Shown here piece after piece: positions 35,784 to 46,115 of a DNA stretch of 64,000 nt. The DNA is from Dryococelus australis (lineage: Eukaryota > Arthropoda > Insecta > Phasmatodea > Phasmatidae): contig CM057003.1 in the NCBI GenBank assembly GCA_029891345.1, forward strand, positions 8,746,209-8,810,208, in the 5' to 3' direction. Under the pieces are notes generated by a model, which was not told the origin of the DNA, made no database searches, and saw only the letters and a program-made list of their open reading frames with translations. Numbering within the stretch: position 1 is the stretch's first letter; every line of letters begins with the position of its first letter. The position numbers were made by a program, and so were the translations under genes.

Positions 35784-36140
35784 CGACTGTTAACGCGCTT
35801 TTGAATGTCCTGCTTAAAATGTACTTGTGAACATAAAATTAACATTACAAAGGAACGGGCCACTTTATGGGTACGTAAGAGTAAATATTTAAAAATTGTG
35901 TTAGTTATTACACTTATAAGAATTAAAATAATAATAAATAATAATAATTTTGCATTCACAAATGTTTACCTAATAGTATTAATTCAACGTTATGGCTCGA
36001 AACTACTTTGTCTTCATCGTTACCAACTTTACTGGCCGCATGCCACTCAATTTACCCGTTAAAATATATGCAGGTAGAGGCAGGTAATTTTTTTCTCTCA
36101 ATGGTTGATCTCAAAAGTGTTCAATTAAAAGCGAATAGTC
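35784..36140 (+). mobile_element. MITE family A, diverged copy
   Basis: Left end CGACTGTTAACGCGCTTTTG, then GTCCTGCTTAAAATGTACTT. Interior TTCAACGTTATGGCTCGAAA, TCGTTACCAACTTTACTGGC, CATGCCACTCAATTTACCCG and ATGCAGGTAGAGGCAGGTAA. Right end AAAGTGTTCAATTAAAAGCG then AATAGTC. It abuts a family B fragment. Confidence 0.85.
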
Positions 36141-36262
36141 TATATAAAACACGTGTGATACATGATATATTTTGGGGGGGGGGGGAAAGCCATGCATGCT
36201 ATACATGGGGTTAATTTTTCTAAGATTTGATTCAGAAAGTGTGAAGAGACCACAAATAGCAG
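36141..36262 (+). mobile_element. MITE family B, right-end fragment
   Basis: TATATAAAACACGTGTGATA, CATGCTATACATGGGGTTAA and CAGAAAGTGTGAAGAGACCA match the right third of family B. A run of 12 G (36174-36185) has expanded inside it. Confidence 0.75.
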
Positions 36263-37379
36263 GGTGGAAAGCGCAGCGCCATGGAGAAAGGAACTCCAAG
36301 GAATTCCGGGCGTATTCGCGACGGACATTCGTGCGGGGTCCTCCCGGGTGACTCCTCCTTTCCTTTCGTCCTCGGCGCAGGAGGCCAAGATACTCGGATG
36401 CCTTCTGCCAAGAACAACATCCGCGCGGAGGAACCTGAAGTATTTCCCTCGAATGCCAGGAACGGGAGAAATATGCGAGCAGGACATTTTGCTTTGTCCA
36501 ACATTGTGCTCGGCTCGCGGCTGTTTATAACGCTAACTGCCTCGCTCGACTTTTATTTTTTCCTGTCTTCCCGGCCACTCGGGCCTTTGTCTTGGGATGC
36601 CATTTCGCGTTGCAGCTCCGGAAAGCATCTAGCCCATAGACTAAAGATGAGGTGGTCTGATCTCGCTGACTGCGCACAACCAATCTCCGTGCCCCGGCAC
36701 TGAATTGCTTTCTTACCAATGCGGCAAGCGATATCAGCGTGGATTGTATTTATCTGAAGTTACAACACTGTTTAGTAAATACAGGCTTTGAAATGTTTGT
36801 ATACTTCCTCTTAACAAGTGCGGAATGCAGTTTGAGTAAATTCAAATTGGTGAAATCATTTTATTAATGTGAAAGTGCTTGTCAACACGTTTATCACGGT
36901 TAACCATGCGACTTTGACAGCTGTGTTACTTTGTCGTAGGTCAGTGTTGGGTACACGCGCAGAAGACGAATAAACGGTCTACCTCATGTTTAGTCTATGA
37001 TCTAACCTAGTTCCACGCCACATCACCGCAGTCGACTATTTTAATTTCTGCTTTTAGAGGGACAAATTTCACGCTCAGGATTCATAAAATATACCACGAA
37101 ATGTATGTTCATCCTGTACAAATATTTATTTACTAAAAATTGGTAATTTTTTATTTTCTGTCTTGAATATTTAAAGGTTTTATTTTAAACACCACGACAG
37201 ACAGCATACAATGCAGGTATTTACTTTATAGCACGACTTGGCTGACGTGGAACGAAAAACCCGGGAGTTTTTAAAAGTAAACGACATATAATAATAAGCA
37301 CATGTTTAAAGCACCGTTCAACATTTGACACCGTAAGAGAAAAATTTAACTCTAAAAACCCAATAATTATACAAACACA
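36263..37379. other. GC-rich island 36263-36705, then AT-rich DNA; no gene recognised
   Basis: The island carries the longest unique open frame in the window, 140 codons on the plus strand (36281-36703), with overlapping frames of 88-115 codons on both strands, as expected of GC-rich DNA low in stop codons. Its predicted protein resembles nothing I know. It could be an unrecognised exon, a regulatory island or part of an element. Confidence 0.35.
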
Positions 37380-37477
37380 GGTTGGGGCATAAGTCATGGA
37401 AACTATGTTGTATTGAGAGAATACCGGCGCGTGTGGATAATGTACATTTAATAGTTGCCATGACTTATGCCCCAACC
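37380..37477. mobile_element. 98-bp MITE with 27-bp near-perfect inverted repeats
   Basis: The arms begin GGTTGGGGCATAAGTCATGG at 37380 and end with its reverse complement at 37477. The 27-bp arms differ at one position (AAACTAT against CAACTAT). Only about 44 bp separate them, so a transcript would fold into a long hairpin. The GGTTGG..ATAAGT terminus resembles mariner-like termini, so a mariner-derived MITE is my best guess. A TA duplication is not evident. Confidence 0.85.
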
Positions 37478-37534
37478 CCAATTTGATTCATATTTCTGAA
37501 TTGTCATTTAGAGTGTGGTACACAATCGTCCATT

Positions 37535-37656
37535 ACAAAACGACTTTCCACCAAGCCGATGCGAGTTCGATCGCCCAAATTGGCTGGAGTTTCACATGTT
37601 GGAAACGCAGATGTAGCTGGTGGGTTTTTTCGGGGTTCTTCCGAGTTACTCCGTCC
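37535..37656 (+). mobile_element. SINE1 fragment
   Basis: B-box-like GCGAGTTCGATCGCC at 37561-37575, GTTTCACATGTTGGAAAC, AGCTGGTGGGTTTTTTCGGG and GTTCTTCCGAGTTACTCCGT. The 3' half is missing. It lies between the hairpin MITE and the mariner relic. Confidence 0.75.
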
Positions 37657-37778
37657 TAAAAAAATATTTCTCGATTATATGCTTTTTTTTACGAGGGTAA
37701 GTCGATAAGTGAGATGTTCCTATTTATGTAGCCGAACTGATAAAGACTGGTCAAAATACACATTTCGGAACCATTACT

Positions 37779-37920
37779 TTATTTTTCAACATAATCAGTA
37801 AATTAATTTAAGCATTTTTCAATTCGTAAAAATGAGGTATTCTATTCCGTCACTATTGAAAGTGGCTTCGCCCGACTCGTAAATGTTTCTCCGTCTTGCC
37901 AAACAGACGGAAGTCAGAAA
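37779..37920 (-). pseudogene. mariner transposase C-terminal remnant
   Basis: The minus strand ends in DYVEK and a stop, preceded by KCLN with one in-frame stop between, as in the tail of mariner transposases (catalytic DD34D enzymes). Only this tail is convincing. Coding similarity fades before the insert at 37921. The domain that binds the termini and all three catalytic aspartates are absent or unrecognisable. Confidence 0.65.
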
Positions 37921-38217
37921 CAGTGGCGTGTGGCGAAGTGTTGCAAGGTAAGTTGCTGCTTGCTCACTACTGTACTGTACATTCTCGGTGCACGCAGCAG
38001 GAGCCAGTAACCACCGTGCAGCCTAGGGGAAATTAATGCATTCCAACCACTCGCAAGCGAGCAGCGAGGGGACACATTACACACGCATCCCCGTGAAGTC
38101 AGCTGCCGAGCTACGTTCTACTGGTGGAAATGTCGGACTAGCAGGCGACAGGGTACAGCACAGAGCAAGCGCCAGCTTACCTTGCAACAGTTCGCCGCGC
38201 GCCACTGCTCCGATGGT
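37921..38217. mobile_element. 297-bp inverted-repeat element nested in mariner relic
   Basis: The left arm starts CAGTGGCGTGTGGCGAA, then GTGTTGCAAGGTAAG. Read inward from 38217 the right arm is CAGTGGCGCGCGGCGAA then CTGTTGCAAGGTAAG. The arms extend about 50 bp with scattered mismatches. A CAG start is typical of hAT-type termini, but no 8-bp target duplication is visible (GTCAGAAA against CTCCGATG). A non-autonomous hAT-like MITE is the best reading; a foldback element is an alternative. Confidence 0.7.
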
Positions 38218-38632
38218 GCCAACTTCGGAGCAGCACGATGAATGGCGAAGACACCGTCAACGCCAAAGGTACAGTAAAGCCGTTGCGATGTGGGCGACGT
38301 TAGATCTGGCACTATCCCTCGTTGGGCAGACATCACTTTCTCTTATTTTACAGACGGAATCCTCCAGTAAATGTTGACAGGTTCCATGTTTTATGCTCAC
38401 AGAAAAAAATATATATAACCACCCACGGCTACTTCGCTGACCACTCATTCAGTGCCTTGGCCATTTTGCAACTGTCGCTCCGTCCAGATTCTGTGTTAAT
38501 GATCTGTGCACCTATGCGCTATCTATCGGTGCAACTTCGAACTAGCGGATACACCCGTTCCCGCTAACTACGATATTTTTATTTTATTTCTGAGTAATAA
38601 AACAAGGAAACTTACTTTTTGACTTACCGCCG

Positions 38633-38657
38633 TATTATTATTATTATTATTATTATT
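38633..38657. repeat. (ATT)n microsatellite
   Basis: About eight ATT triplets abut the right end of the mariner relic. Confidence 0.9.
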
Positions 38658-39826
38658 GGGTGCAAACGCTAAACACGGAGTAATGGCACGGTTACAGGAT
38701 TTGTTTTCTGAAAGGAATGAAATAATTTATAACGTAGCCATTTTGAAAATTCTTACAGAGGAACGGCGTCAAGTTCATCTGCGAACTGCTTTACAGGAAT
38801 CTTTTATTTTCGTCTCGTAATTGTTGTGTAGAGTAGTTCTTGAAATGTTTTGGCCTTCCTCTTCTGGAAAACAGTGGTATGTCAGTTCCTGTGCTATACA
38901 TCCAGAAAGGTTTATTTATGAATTAATATATATATATTTTTGCTAAACAGTATGTCTCAGGTACTCACTGCTGTCTCGCAAGTTAACGATTGCTAAACAG
39001 TTGTAGGCAACCAGGTTCAGATGTGTTCAGGCCAGCTGCGTTAACGACTCCCTCGTCTACTGAGTATAATTTTGATTCCGATATTTATTTATTTCCGTGA
39101 ACCTATGTCTTTTTTTATTAAAATAACTTAATAACTTAATGGAAAAATCTAAATCAAGATGAAGGATTTAAAAAAGGGCTCACATGCGGATCTAAGCTTT
39201 AATTTTAATTTTTAATTCACACTAGATCTGCGACACGTAACTTACCGAACACAGAAATATACAATCCCCAATAAAGAGAGCAGTAATCATTTCAACGAAT
39301 CACTGAAGGATCCCGGTTTAAATTCCGGGCTAATTAATTCTAAATAAACGTTAAGCAAAAATGATTACAAACATAATGTAAATATTTTCCAAAATTTGAT
39401 GCAAAATTTTCAAGTATTACAACACATTTTAATGAATGCAAGTACTTTAAAACCAATACTATATTGTTTTTATCAATACTTTACCGATATTTTACCTATT
39501 TTAATTAAATTTATTTATTTACAAAAATTACATAAATGTGAAATATTTTTACTTACATACATTTACAAACCCGACCTTAATATATATTTTTAAAGATGAA
39601 ATACGTGACTGTGATAAAGTCGACAAATGTGTAGAGCATCATTTCCGAAGCGAGTGAACTTTATAAAAATTTTCCCTGAAGGCAAATAATAACTGTGTTT
39701 ACATTTCGCAGCAATATATAACGTCGGGCGTGGATGCTGCTGCAGAAAAACGAACGAAGTGGTGAGAACTTACGTAGAACGTTTATAATTTTCCCGAAGA
39801 TTGCTAAGCGTCAAAGCGCATCCTAG

Positions 39827-39880
<54 letters not shown>

Positions 39881-39968
39881 CTCAGAGTTTATCAGTTACC
39901 ACCGAAACTTGGAGGTCTTAAGACCAGCTAGCAGCGTCACGACTATGAAGCAAACATAAGTAGTCTAA
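38658..39968. other. No gene recognised; tRNA T-arm-like remnant and (AG)n
   Basis: CCCGGTTTAAATTCCGGG at about 39313-39330 could fold as a tRNA T-arm, with a B-box-like GGTTTAAATTCC. No A-box is seen at the right distance, so a SINE remnant is likelier than a tRNA gene. The rest is AT-rich. Confidence 0.4.
39830..39874. repeat. (AG)n microsatellite
   Basis: Uninterrupted AG dinucleotide run of about 45 bp. Confidence 0.97.
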
Positions 39969-40797
39969 AGACTGTTCACAGCAGAGTGAGCACATTTGAA
40001 ATCAACCTAAAAAAAAAAGGTCAATACTCCTGATGGCTGTTCACTACAAAGTAGGCACTTTTAAAATCAACCTTAGAAAAAAGTCACTTGCCTCTGCCTG
40101 CGTACGTTTTAACAGGTGCACTGAGTGACATGTGGGTCAGCAAAGTTGGTAACGATGGAAGAAAAGTAGTTCCATATCATAAACTTAAATAAAAAGTGTT
40201 AGATAACCATTTATGATAACTTAATTAATTAATTTACCCATTTGTTTTTTTAATGCATCGACGTGTAACAATGGGCAGATCTGTAAAGTATTTACTTTTC
40301 TAATAATTTCACATTTTCACTTGACCGACGCATCAATAAAGTGATGAGGCCCATGGAAATGTAAATTTTATATATGGCGGAAGAATACACAACGTGCACA
40401 CAAGTAGATCTTAAGCAGCGCTTTCAAAAGTGCTCATTTTAACGTGAACAGTCTATACCTGCATTTAATATAACGGGCTCACTAAGTGACACTCGACCAA
40501 TTAAATTGGTAGCAATGGAAAGAAAGTAGCTCCATATCTTGACGTTGAATTAAACGTGTCAGTTAAACATTTGCGAAAACTGAAATGATTTATTTTGCTT
40601 CCCGTTTTTTAATGCATCTCAGTGTAAGAATGAGCAAATATGTATAAACTGTTTCTCTGTTTTAGTTGGTAGACACATTAATGAAGTGGTCAGGCCCATG
40701 GCTATGTTAAATTTTCATACGGCGTGAGAATACACAATGTTCATACACGCAGATCTCGAGTTGGTCTTCCAAAAGGGCTCAGTTTACCGTGAACAGC
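39969..40797 (-). mobile_element. MITE family A, split by a nested family A copy
   Basis: The left piece (39969-40034) reads AGACTGTTCACAGCAGAGTG then AAATCAACCTAAAAAAAA and stops at CAATACTCCTG. The right piece (40454-40797) resumes at CCTGCATTTAATATAACGGG and runs through TTAAATTGGTAGCAATGG to AAAAGGGCTCAGTTTACCGT then GAACAGC. Joined in alignment, the pieces make one family A copy interrupted by the copy at 40035-40453. Confidence 0.85.
40035..40453 (-). mobile_element. MITE family A, inserted within another copy
   Basis: Starts GGCTGTTCACTACAAAGTAG and ends AAAGTGCTCATTTTAACGTG then AACAGTC. Full set of interior blocks: ATCAACCTTAGAAAAAAGTC, AGCAAAGTTGGTAACGATGG, TTTTCACTTGACCGACGCAT, AAGTAGATCTTAAGCAGC. 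About 419 bp. Being nested, it inserted after its host copy. Confidence 0.92.
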
Positions 40798-42214
40798 TTA
40801 TAACCAACATGGCTGGCAACTTGTTTGTTTTATGCATGTGATTTAATTAAACTGTTGGTTGAGGCATAATAACACAATACGGTGTCAAAGTTATGTATTT
40901 TTCATTGTCTTGAATTAACTGATATGCCACAGTGCATATCAATTTCTTGACGATGAAAGAGTAAATGCTTGTTGACCACTATTTCGCGAGCGAACATTGT
41001 ATGCACAAAGTTATTTCGTGTAAGTAGGCATTTGTATATAAACTTTATAGACTGCAGTAGAAAAAGTAACATTTAATTTATATAACCTAATTATTGCTAT
41101 TTGCGTGTTTACTAGCATGAACAATAGCCGGGAATAGCTATTTAAGCCTACACTGGGGCTAAACTGTTTCATGAATCTTACGCGGAGGTGATATTTTTGC
41201 ATTACTTTTCGTTGGTATGTTACTACAAAATATTTCGAACAACATATGTATTTCAGCCAGCTTTACTTCTGACAGGTCACATTTACAATACCTTCCCCAT
41301 TTGGTGAGCATGATTATACGTATAACATTATTACTCTCCACAGAGAAACGACGAAATGGCTTACAACTACTTGATATAGTCAGAGAAACAAACGCAACAA
41401 AGTGAAAGCAACAAAAAGCTTGTGTTCAGCACTGCTCTGTTTAGTTTCCTGTGTTACTGCATGTTCCAAAACAACGACGCCCAGTAATTGAATTGTCTGT
41501 TGCCAGCAACGTCACATAAAGTTAAACTGGAGTCGCAATACCCCGGCGAACCCGATACGACAAATCCGACACGACGAAATCTGAGTGGCAGCCAATGAAA
41601 AGCAAGGTCACTGTGACGTCAGTCCGACAAAATCGTAGCCCCCAACAGCCCGACGTAAGTAGATTCTATTTCTACTTTCCGTAGTGTCAGGTTCGTCGGG
41701 GCTCGCAAAAATCGTAAATACAACATTAGAAAACAAAATTTCTTGCGCATTTCCTTACTGTAGTAAATAATAAATTAATTTGCCGCCAAAATAACGTTCG
41801 GGGTTTCTTTTTTAATACTTTTAATGTTTCTTATAAATACTAATATTGTCAAAAACAAAATAATCATTCACTTGCAAGTTTCAAAAAGGAAATATTAAAT
41901 ATTGTAGGTATAACTTGCCGTTTTTGAATTTTCCAACAGCCAACTAACACACTTGTCGGGTAGATGACGTCGGGGTATCGTGAACACTGAATAATATTTA
42001 TTATGGAATTCCGTCGAGCGCTGATGTAATGTCGGTCTGTCGAGTCCGGCGTTAACCACTTATAAATATACCTTATTTCAACTTCAAGTCCTAACTTTTG
42101 AGAGTGCTGAAATGCACACCCGGTGTTATTGGTTACATTGCAATGATAATATAAAAAAAAAAAAAAAACAGCAGGAAGATAGAAATTGGATGAAAGAAAA
42201 ATTTTTGAATAGAC
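40798..42214. other. No gene recognised; weak inverted GC motifs 41530-42060
   Basis: AT-rich flanks. At 41538-41560 ATACCCCGGCGAACCCGATA is partly repeated in inverted form at about 41685-41705 (GTCAGGTTCGTCGGGGCTCG) and 41955-41980 (GATGACGTCGGGGTATCG). This hints at an inverted-repeat element with unclear ends. Confidence 0.35.
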
Positions 42215-42247
42215 CTTAAAAAGTTTTCACTTTTACCGTGAACAGCC
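42215..42247 (+). mobile_element. MITE family A, terminal fragment
   Basis: Only the last 33 bp of the right end: ACCTTAAAAAGTTTTCACTT, then TTACCGTGAACAGCC, followed by TATA. Confidence 0.65.
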
Positions 42248-42344
42248 TATACTCGCAGAACTGCCTGCTTGCAGCGATCGACGCGCTGGAAGTACCGGAC
42301 TCCATGTTCAAAGTACGCTGCGTCCACAACCGCCCTCCATCACC

Positions 42345-42388
<44 letters not shown>

Positions 42389-42602
42389 AAAGAAGAGCCT
42401 GTTGGTTGTGTTCTTTGGCCCGGTACGAAACGTGTTTTCGCTCGCATTTTCGCCGCCGAGAAGAGTAAACATGAGCGTGGTCGAACGTGCCGCGTCGGGG
42501 TCGATGGCTGTGGATTGACAGTGCCACGACAGCAGTCGGAACACGCGGTACTCACGTTGCGTCGTGCGGGAAACTGCCGCCATTGTGAATTCTTCCCCGC
42601 AA
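42248..42602. other. GC-richer unique sequence with (CA)n; no gene recognised
   Basis: 42420-42600 is GC-rich with many CpGs. Open frames on both strands of 76-115 codons run through the (CA)n repeat and are not credible genes. Confidence 0.4.
42345..42386. repeat. (CA)n microsatellite
   Basis: About 20 CA dinucleotides without interruption. Confidence 0.97.
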
Positions 42603-42630
42603 AAATAAATAAATAAATAAATAAATAAAC
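42603..42630. repeat. (AAAT)n microsatellite
   Basis: About seven AAAT/AATA tetramers. Confidence 0.95.
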
Positions 42631-42677
42631 ATGCAGGTGACATGCTCTTTTATTAGAGAGGCCGAGTTGGCGATATG

Positions 42678-43094
42678 AACAGTTCACGGGTTATTGAGAA
42701 TTTTTTTAAGTCCTGCTTAAGATATACTTGTATGCACGTTGTGTATCCTTCCGCCTTATGCACAATTAAGATTGACACGAGCCTCATCACTATATTCATG
42801 CTTCGGTCAAATGAAACTGTGAAATTATTTTAAAAAAGTAAACATTTGATTAATGTGCTCATTTTTACACAGTGATGCATTAAAAAAACAGAAGGCGAAA
42901 TAGATCATCTAAATTATGACAAATGGTTGCCCGACACTTTTTATTCGACGTTAATATATGGAGCTACTTTCCATCTATCGTTATCAACTTTACCGGGCGC
43001 ATGTCACTCCGCGTCCGTTGAAGTACACGCAAGCATGGGCAGTGACTTTTTTCTAAGGTTGATCTCAAAAGTGCTGATTTTATCGTGAACAGCC
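42678..43094 (+). mobile_element. MITE family A, full length
   Basis: Left end GAACAGTTCACGGGTTATTG; right end AAAGTGCTGATTTTATCGTG then AACAGCC. Interior AAGATATACTTGTATGCACG, TTCATGCTTCGGTCAAATG, TTTTTATTCGACGTTAATAT, TCGTTATCAACTTTACCGGG, AGTGACTTTTTTCTAAGGTT. About 415 bp. Confidence 0.92.
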
Positions 43095-43129
43095 TTTACA
43101 TGTATACACCTTATTTTCACTGGTTGGCA

Positions 43130-43428
43130 AGCTTCCAGTAAAATTTAAAACAATGACGTAGAATATGAATTGTTACGTGGACATTTCTGAATACTGAAAT
43201 AATATATTTCGATTTCTGTTTTTGTTTAAATACTTGTAAAAGTAAGACTTAGTTCATTTTTAAAACTTTTTTTTAAAAATAATAACACAGTTTTACCAGA
43301 CAAACGAAATTGAGAGGCCAAACCCTTGGCAATGTTAATTTTACGTATGTCGGAAAAATACACACTGTGCATACAAGAAGAGCTTAGCCATAGCTTTCTT
43401 AAATGCCTGGTTTATTGTGAACAACCTA
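43130..43428 (-). mobile_element. MITE family A, decayed copy
   Basis: Recognisable in minus orientation by GAGAGGCCAAACCCTTGGCA, GTCGGAAAAATACACACTG, CATACAAGAAGAGCTTAGCC and the end CTGGTTTATTGTGAACAACC then TATA. The left part is badly diverged, so its limit is approximate. It lies just downstream of the opposite-orientation copy. Confidence 0.65.
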
Positions 43429-43599
43429 TAGAATTACCAAACCTAGCCTATAACGGAAATTATCAGCTGTTAACAACGAACTGGCTTGGAATTTTCCCCA
43501 CTTACTCACTCGACGGAACATCACCCGAATTTAAAATAGTAGGTTATCGCTGAAAATGTTCGCCGTAAAATAGGGCCTTAAAAGTTTGAAATATATATA

Positions 43600-43661
43600 C
43601 AGCAAATTTTAATTACTTATATATATATACATATATATACAAGTAATTAAAATTTACTGTT
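43600..43661. repeat. Hairpin with ~20-bp arms and AT spacer
   Basis: ACAGCAAATTTTAATTACTT at 43600-43619 pairs with AAGTAATTAAAATTTACTGT at 43641-43660 with one mismatch. The 21-bp spacer is alternating AT and itself self-complementary. Confidence 0.93.
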
Positions 43662-43928
43662 AACTATGACGTATTGCGTACGTGAACGTCGCTTCTCCAA
43701 AGAAGCACCGTTTTATGCATTGGTACTTGACGGAGCTTCCAGTGAAGCAGGTGATCCCGTGAGTAAAGGCGTGGACAGATATATTGAAGATGATAGGAGA
43801 AACAAAATATGACGATACATGTTTCCTTTAGTTTAAGCTTGCCTCAATGACGCATTAACGCAGTCGGAGATGTTTGAAGTCTGCCATTTAATTAATTTCG
43901 CATACGAGTATAGGTAATATGGACTTTT

Positions 43929-43985
43929 TACTGTCCATTGAGCACTTTCGAAATCAACCGTTGAAAAATTTCACCGCCGCTACTT
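43929..43985 (-). mobile_element. MITE family A, terminal fragment
   Basis: ACTGTCCATTGAGCACTTTC then GAAATCAACCGTTGAAAAAT and TTCACCGCC match the family end; the rest is absent. Confidence 0.65.
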
Positions 43986-45827
43986 ACTACCGCATGGGAA
44001 GTTAACTGAAAAACAAAATTTCCACAGTATGAACACAGAAGCTCCTCCTGTGGGCCCCAAGAGTGGGGGGGGGGGAGGGGGAAAGGAGACAGCACTTCTG
44101 GGAACGGAATGGCGCATCTGGCAGTGCGTCGAGACGAAACTCTGAGGCTGGCTGGGATTATTAAATATCTCTGGTAGCGTGCCATGCCAGGGTCTCTCTC
44201 CTCTTCAACCACCACATTTCCCCCCCGCCCATCCCCCTCGCTTGCAGCTGTTTTAACACCGATGGCCTTCTTCACGCTAGCCTGGGAAGAAAGCCCTCCT
44301 GTTTCGCGTCGTCTCAGGATAGAGGAGCGCGCCCAGGCCCTCGGACGAACGTCTATGTTATGCCTGCAACTTGAAGACAGCACACGACGAGATACTTGCA
44401 AACGCGCGGGCTGGCTGGTTGGCCGTGTAAAACAGAAGACTGCGCCAACTTACCAGACAGGTCGATAGAATTGTTCAGTACAAGCAACCTATACACCTGC
44501 TTAGGAAGTTAATAGACATAACACCTATCCACGGACATTTCACTCGTCAAAAAAAAAACCAAATTAAAGGTCCCCATCCACAATAATTATTTTTATAAAA
44601 AGTCGTTCACGTACTTTACAAGCAATTTGGGGAATGGCTGACCACCAGAAGTAAAATTCTACCATAAGAGACTCAAGACCTCAGTAAGGCTAAGGGCCTG
44701 TATATAATAAGTTGTGAAAGAGTTTATAATATGAAAATAATTATGTCATAGTCGTAGGTTAAGAGAATTAGGTTAAATTAGGTCTAGAATGTCAGGCTTC
44801 ACCCCCCCCCCCCCAAATCAAATGTTATTATGCGGTGTGAGTATAACACACACAAACCCTCACACACACTTATGTATATATGTTTATTTATATATATGTA
44901 TTTATATATGTATAATATTACTAGATACATAATATTAGTTTGTATTAGCTAAATTATTTTCTTAGGTACTTTTTTATTGCCGGTGTTAGAAAGTGATGTA
45001 TATTTTCACACGTATTTGGGGAAAACCTGCCTATGGCTCAACTGTAAGCGGTTTAATAAATGTAAATTAAATAAATAAATAGGGAAAACGAATCCTTAAC
45101 CGAAGATACCCGAAGTCAGGTTCTACGGTCTTATAACTTCGGGGAAAAAAAGTATTCCATTTTTAAACAAAGTTTATACTATATTCACATAGCGTAAATA
45201 TATAATAAACAATCACGTGATTTCTCTCTTTAGATATTGCTTAAAAACATGTTTGATGTACATATTAAAAATTTTGATGATGTTGGCTAAGTCTTATTAG
45301 TATAAGCTGTTTGCTCGTGTCGCGTGTATTTTCACGAACAGGCCTATACGCTGAAACTGGTTACAAAGCAGTTTTTCGCCTTTATATTTGCTTTAACGCA
45401 TTTGTGACATTAAATAATTGTTAATAAGCGACGCATCAATAATATCACCTAAAAAACAAAGGCCAGTCAATATTTTAAAAAAATGCTAACGTGGTCCCTA
45501 CAATACGAGCAACAGAACAAAGTGAAAATGTGTAGTTTATACTCAATGTTCTAACGTTAGCAATACCGCATAGAACTTACTTCGGCTTCCTTCGGTAAAC
45601 AAATGAATAGGATAAGGATCTTTCGTTATACCCTTGAATAACAACTCACTACTTTTATGCACCCTAGCAGCACGTGGTTGTAATATCTACAAATTACCAC
45701 AAATTCAGAGGCTAAATTAAGGCGACACGGCTAAGGGAGTTCGAGCCCCTTCCTCAGAGCTTGATTTTACACGGAATAAAATTGCATTTTGAAACCAAGT
45801 ACATTGTTAATAATGCAGTGTTGGTAT
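43986..45827. other. GC-rich island 43990-44470, then AT-rich DNA; no gene recognised
   Basis: The island has a G11 run at 44065-44075 and open frames of 157 codons (minus, 43928-44401) and 94 codons (plus, 44184-44468), which overlap and match no known family. A C13 run lies at 44802-44814. AC/AT simple sequence occupies 44849-44925. A B-box-like GGGAGTTCGAGCCCC at 45736-45750, about 70 bp after TAGCAGCACGTGG, may be a SINE head remnant. Confidence 0.4.
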
Positions 45828-46115
45828 GGGCCGTTGGCGGTAAACTGATCGCTTTTGAAAGCCTTGCTTGAGATGTACATGTATGAACGTTGTTTATTCT
45901 TCTGCCATAAGTCAAATTAACATTGACATGAATGTGAGTGTGATCACTTGATTCATGCGTCGGTCAAGTGAAACTGTGAATTTATTCAAACGTTAAATTG
46001 TTAAAATCTGCACATTTTTATACTTAGATGCATTTAACTAACAAAAAAAATTTGCTGGAAAATAAATTATATCTGTTTTCACGAATGTTTACCTAACATT
46101 TTTAATGTGTTTAAT
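45828..46115 (+). mobile_element. MITE family A, 3'-truncated
   Basis: Starts GGGCCGTTGGCGGTAAACTG, then GCTTTTGAAAGCCTTGCTTG. Continues AGATGTACATGTATGAACGT, CATGCGTCGGTCAAGTGAAA, GCACATTTTTATACTTAGAT and GAATGTTTACCTAACATTTT, then homology stops. The right terminus is missing. Confidence 0.88.

Larger units (their letters stand above)
37692..38632 (-). mobile_element. mariner-like element relic, 941 bp
   Basis: Termini CGAGGGTAAGTCGATAAGTG (left) and, read inward from the right, CGGCGGTAAGTCAAAAAGTA form an imperfect inverted repeat of about 22 bp with 5 mismatches. TA flanks both ends (37690-37691 and 38633-38634), the mariner target duplication. On the minus strand near the left end, KCLN-stop-FTDYVEK followed by a stop (37779-37781) matches the usual mariner transposase C-terminus. 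The element is therefore in minus orientation. The catalytic core is not recognisable: the interior is decayed and holds a separate inverted-repeat insert at 37921-38217. It cannot supply transposase. Confidence 0.83.

Noticed and set aside
39313..39330. tRNA gene suggested by a T-arm-like stem
   Set aside because: No A-box or acceptor stem at the right distance; more likely a SINE remnant or chance.
41538..41980. Inverted-repeat element from ACCCCG(G/A)CG motifs
   Set aside because: The motifs recur in both orientations but arms do not align beyond about 20 bp and no ends can be set.
43928..44401. 157-codon minus-strand frame
   Set aside because: It starts and ends without clear context, overlaps frames on the other strand, ends in a family A fragment and is unrecognised.
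45736..45750. tRNA gene or SINE at a B-box-like GAGTTCGAGCC
   Set aside because: The upstream A-box-like sequence is weak and no body matches another copy; left as a note only.
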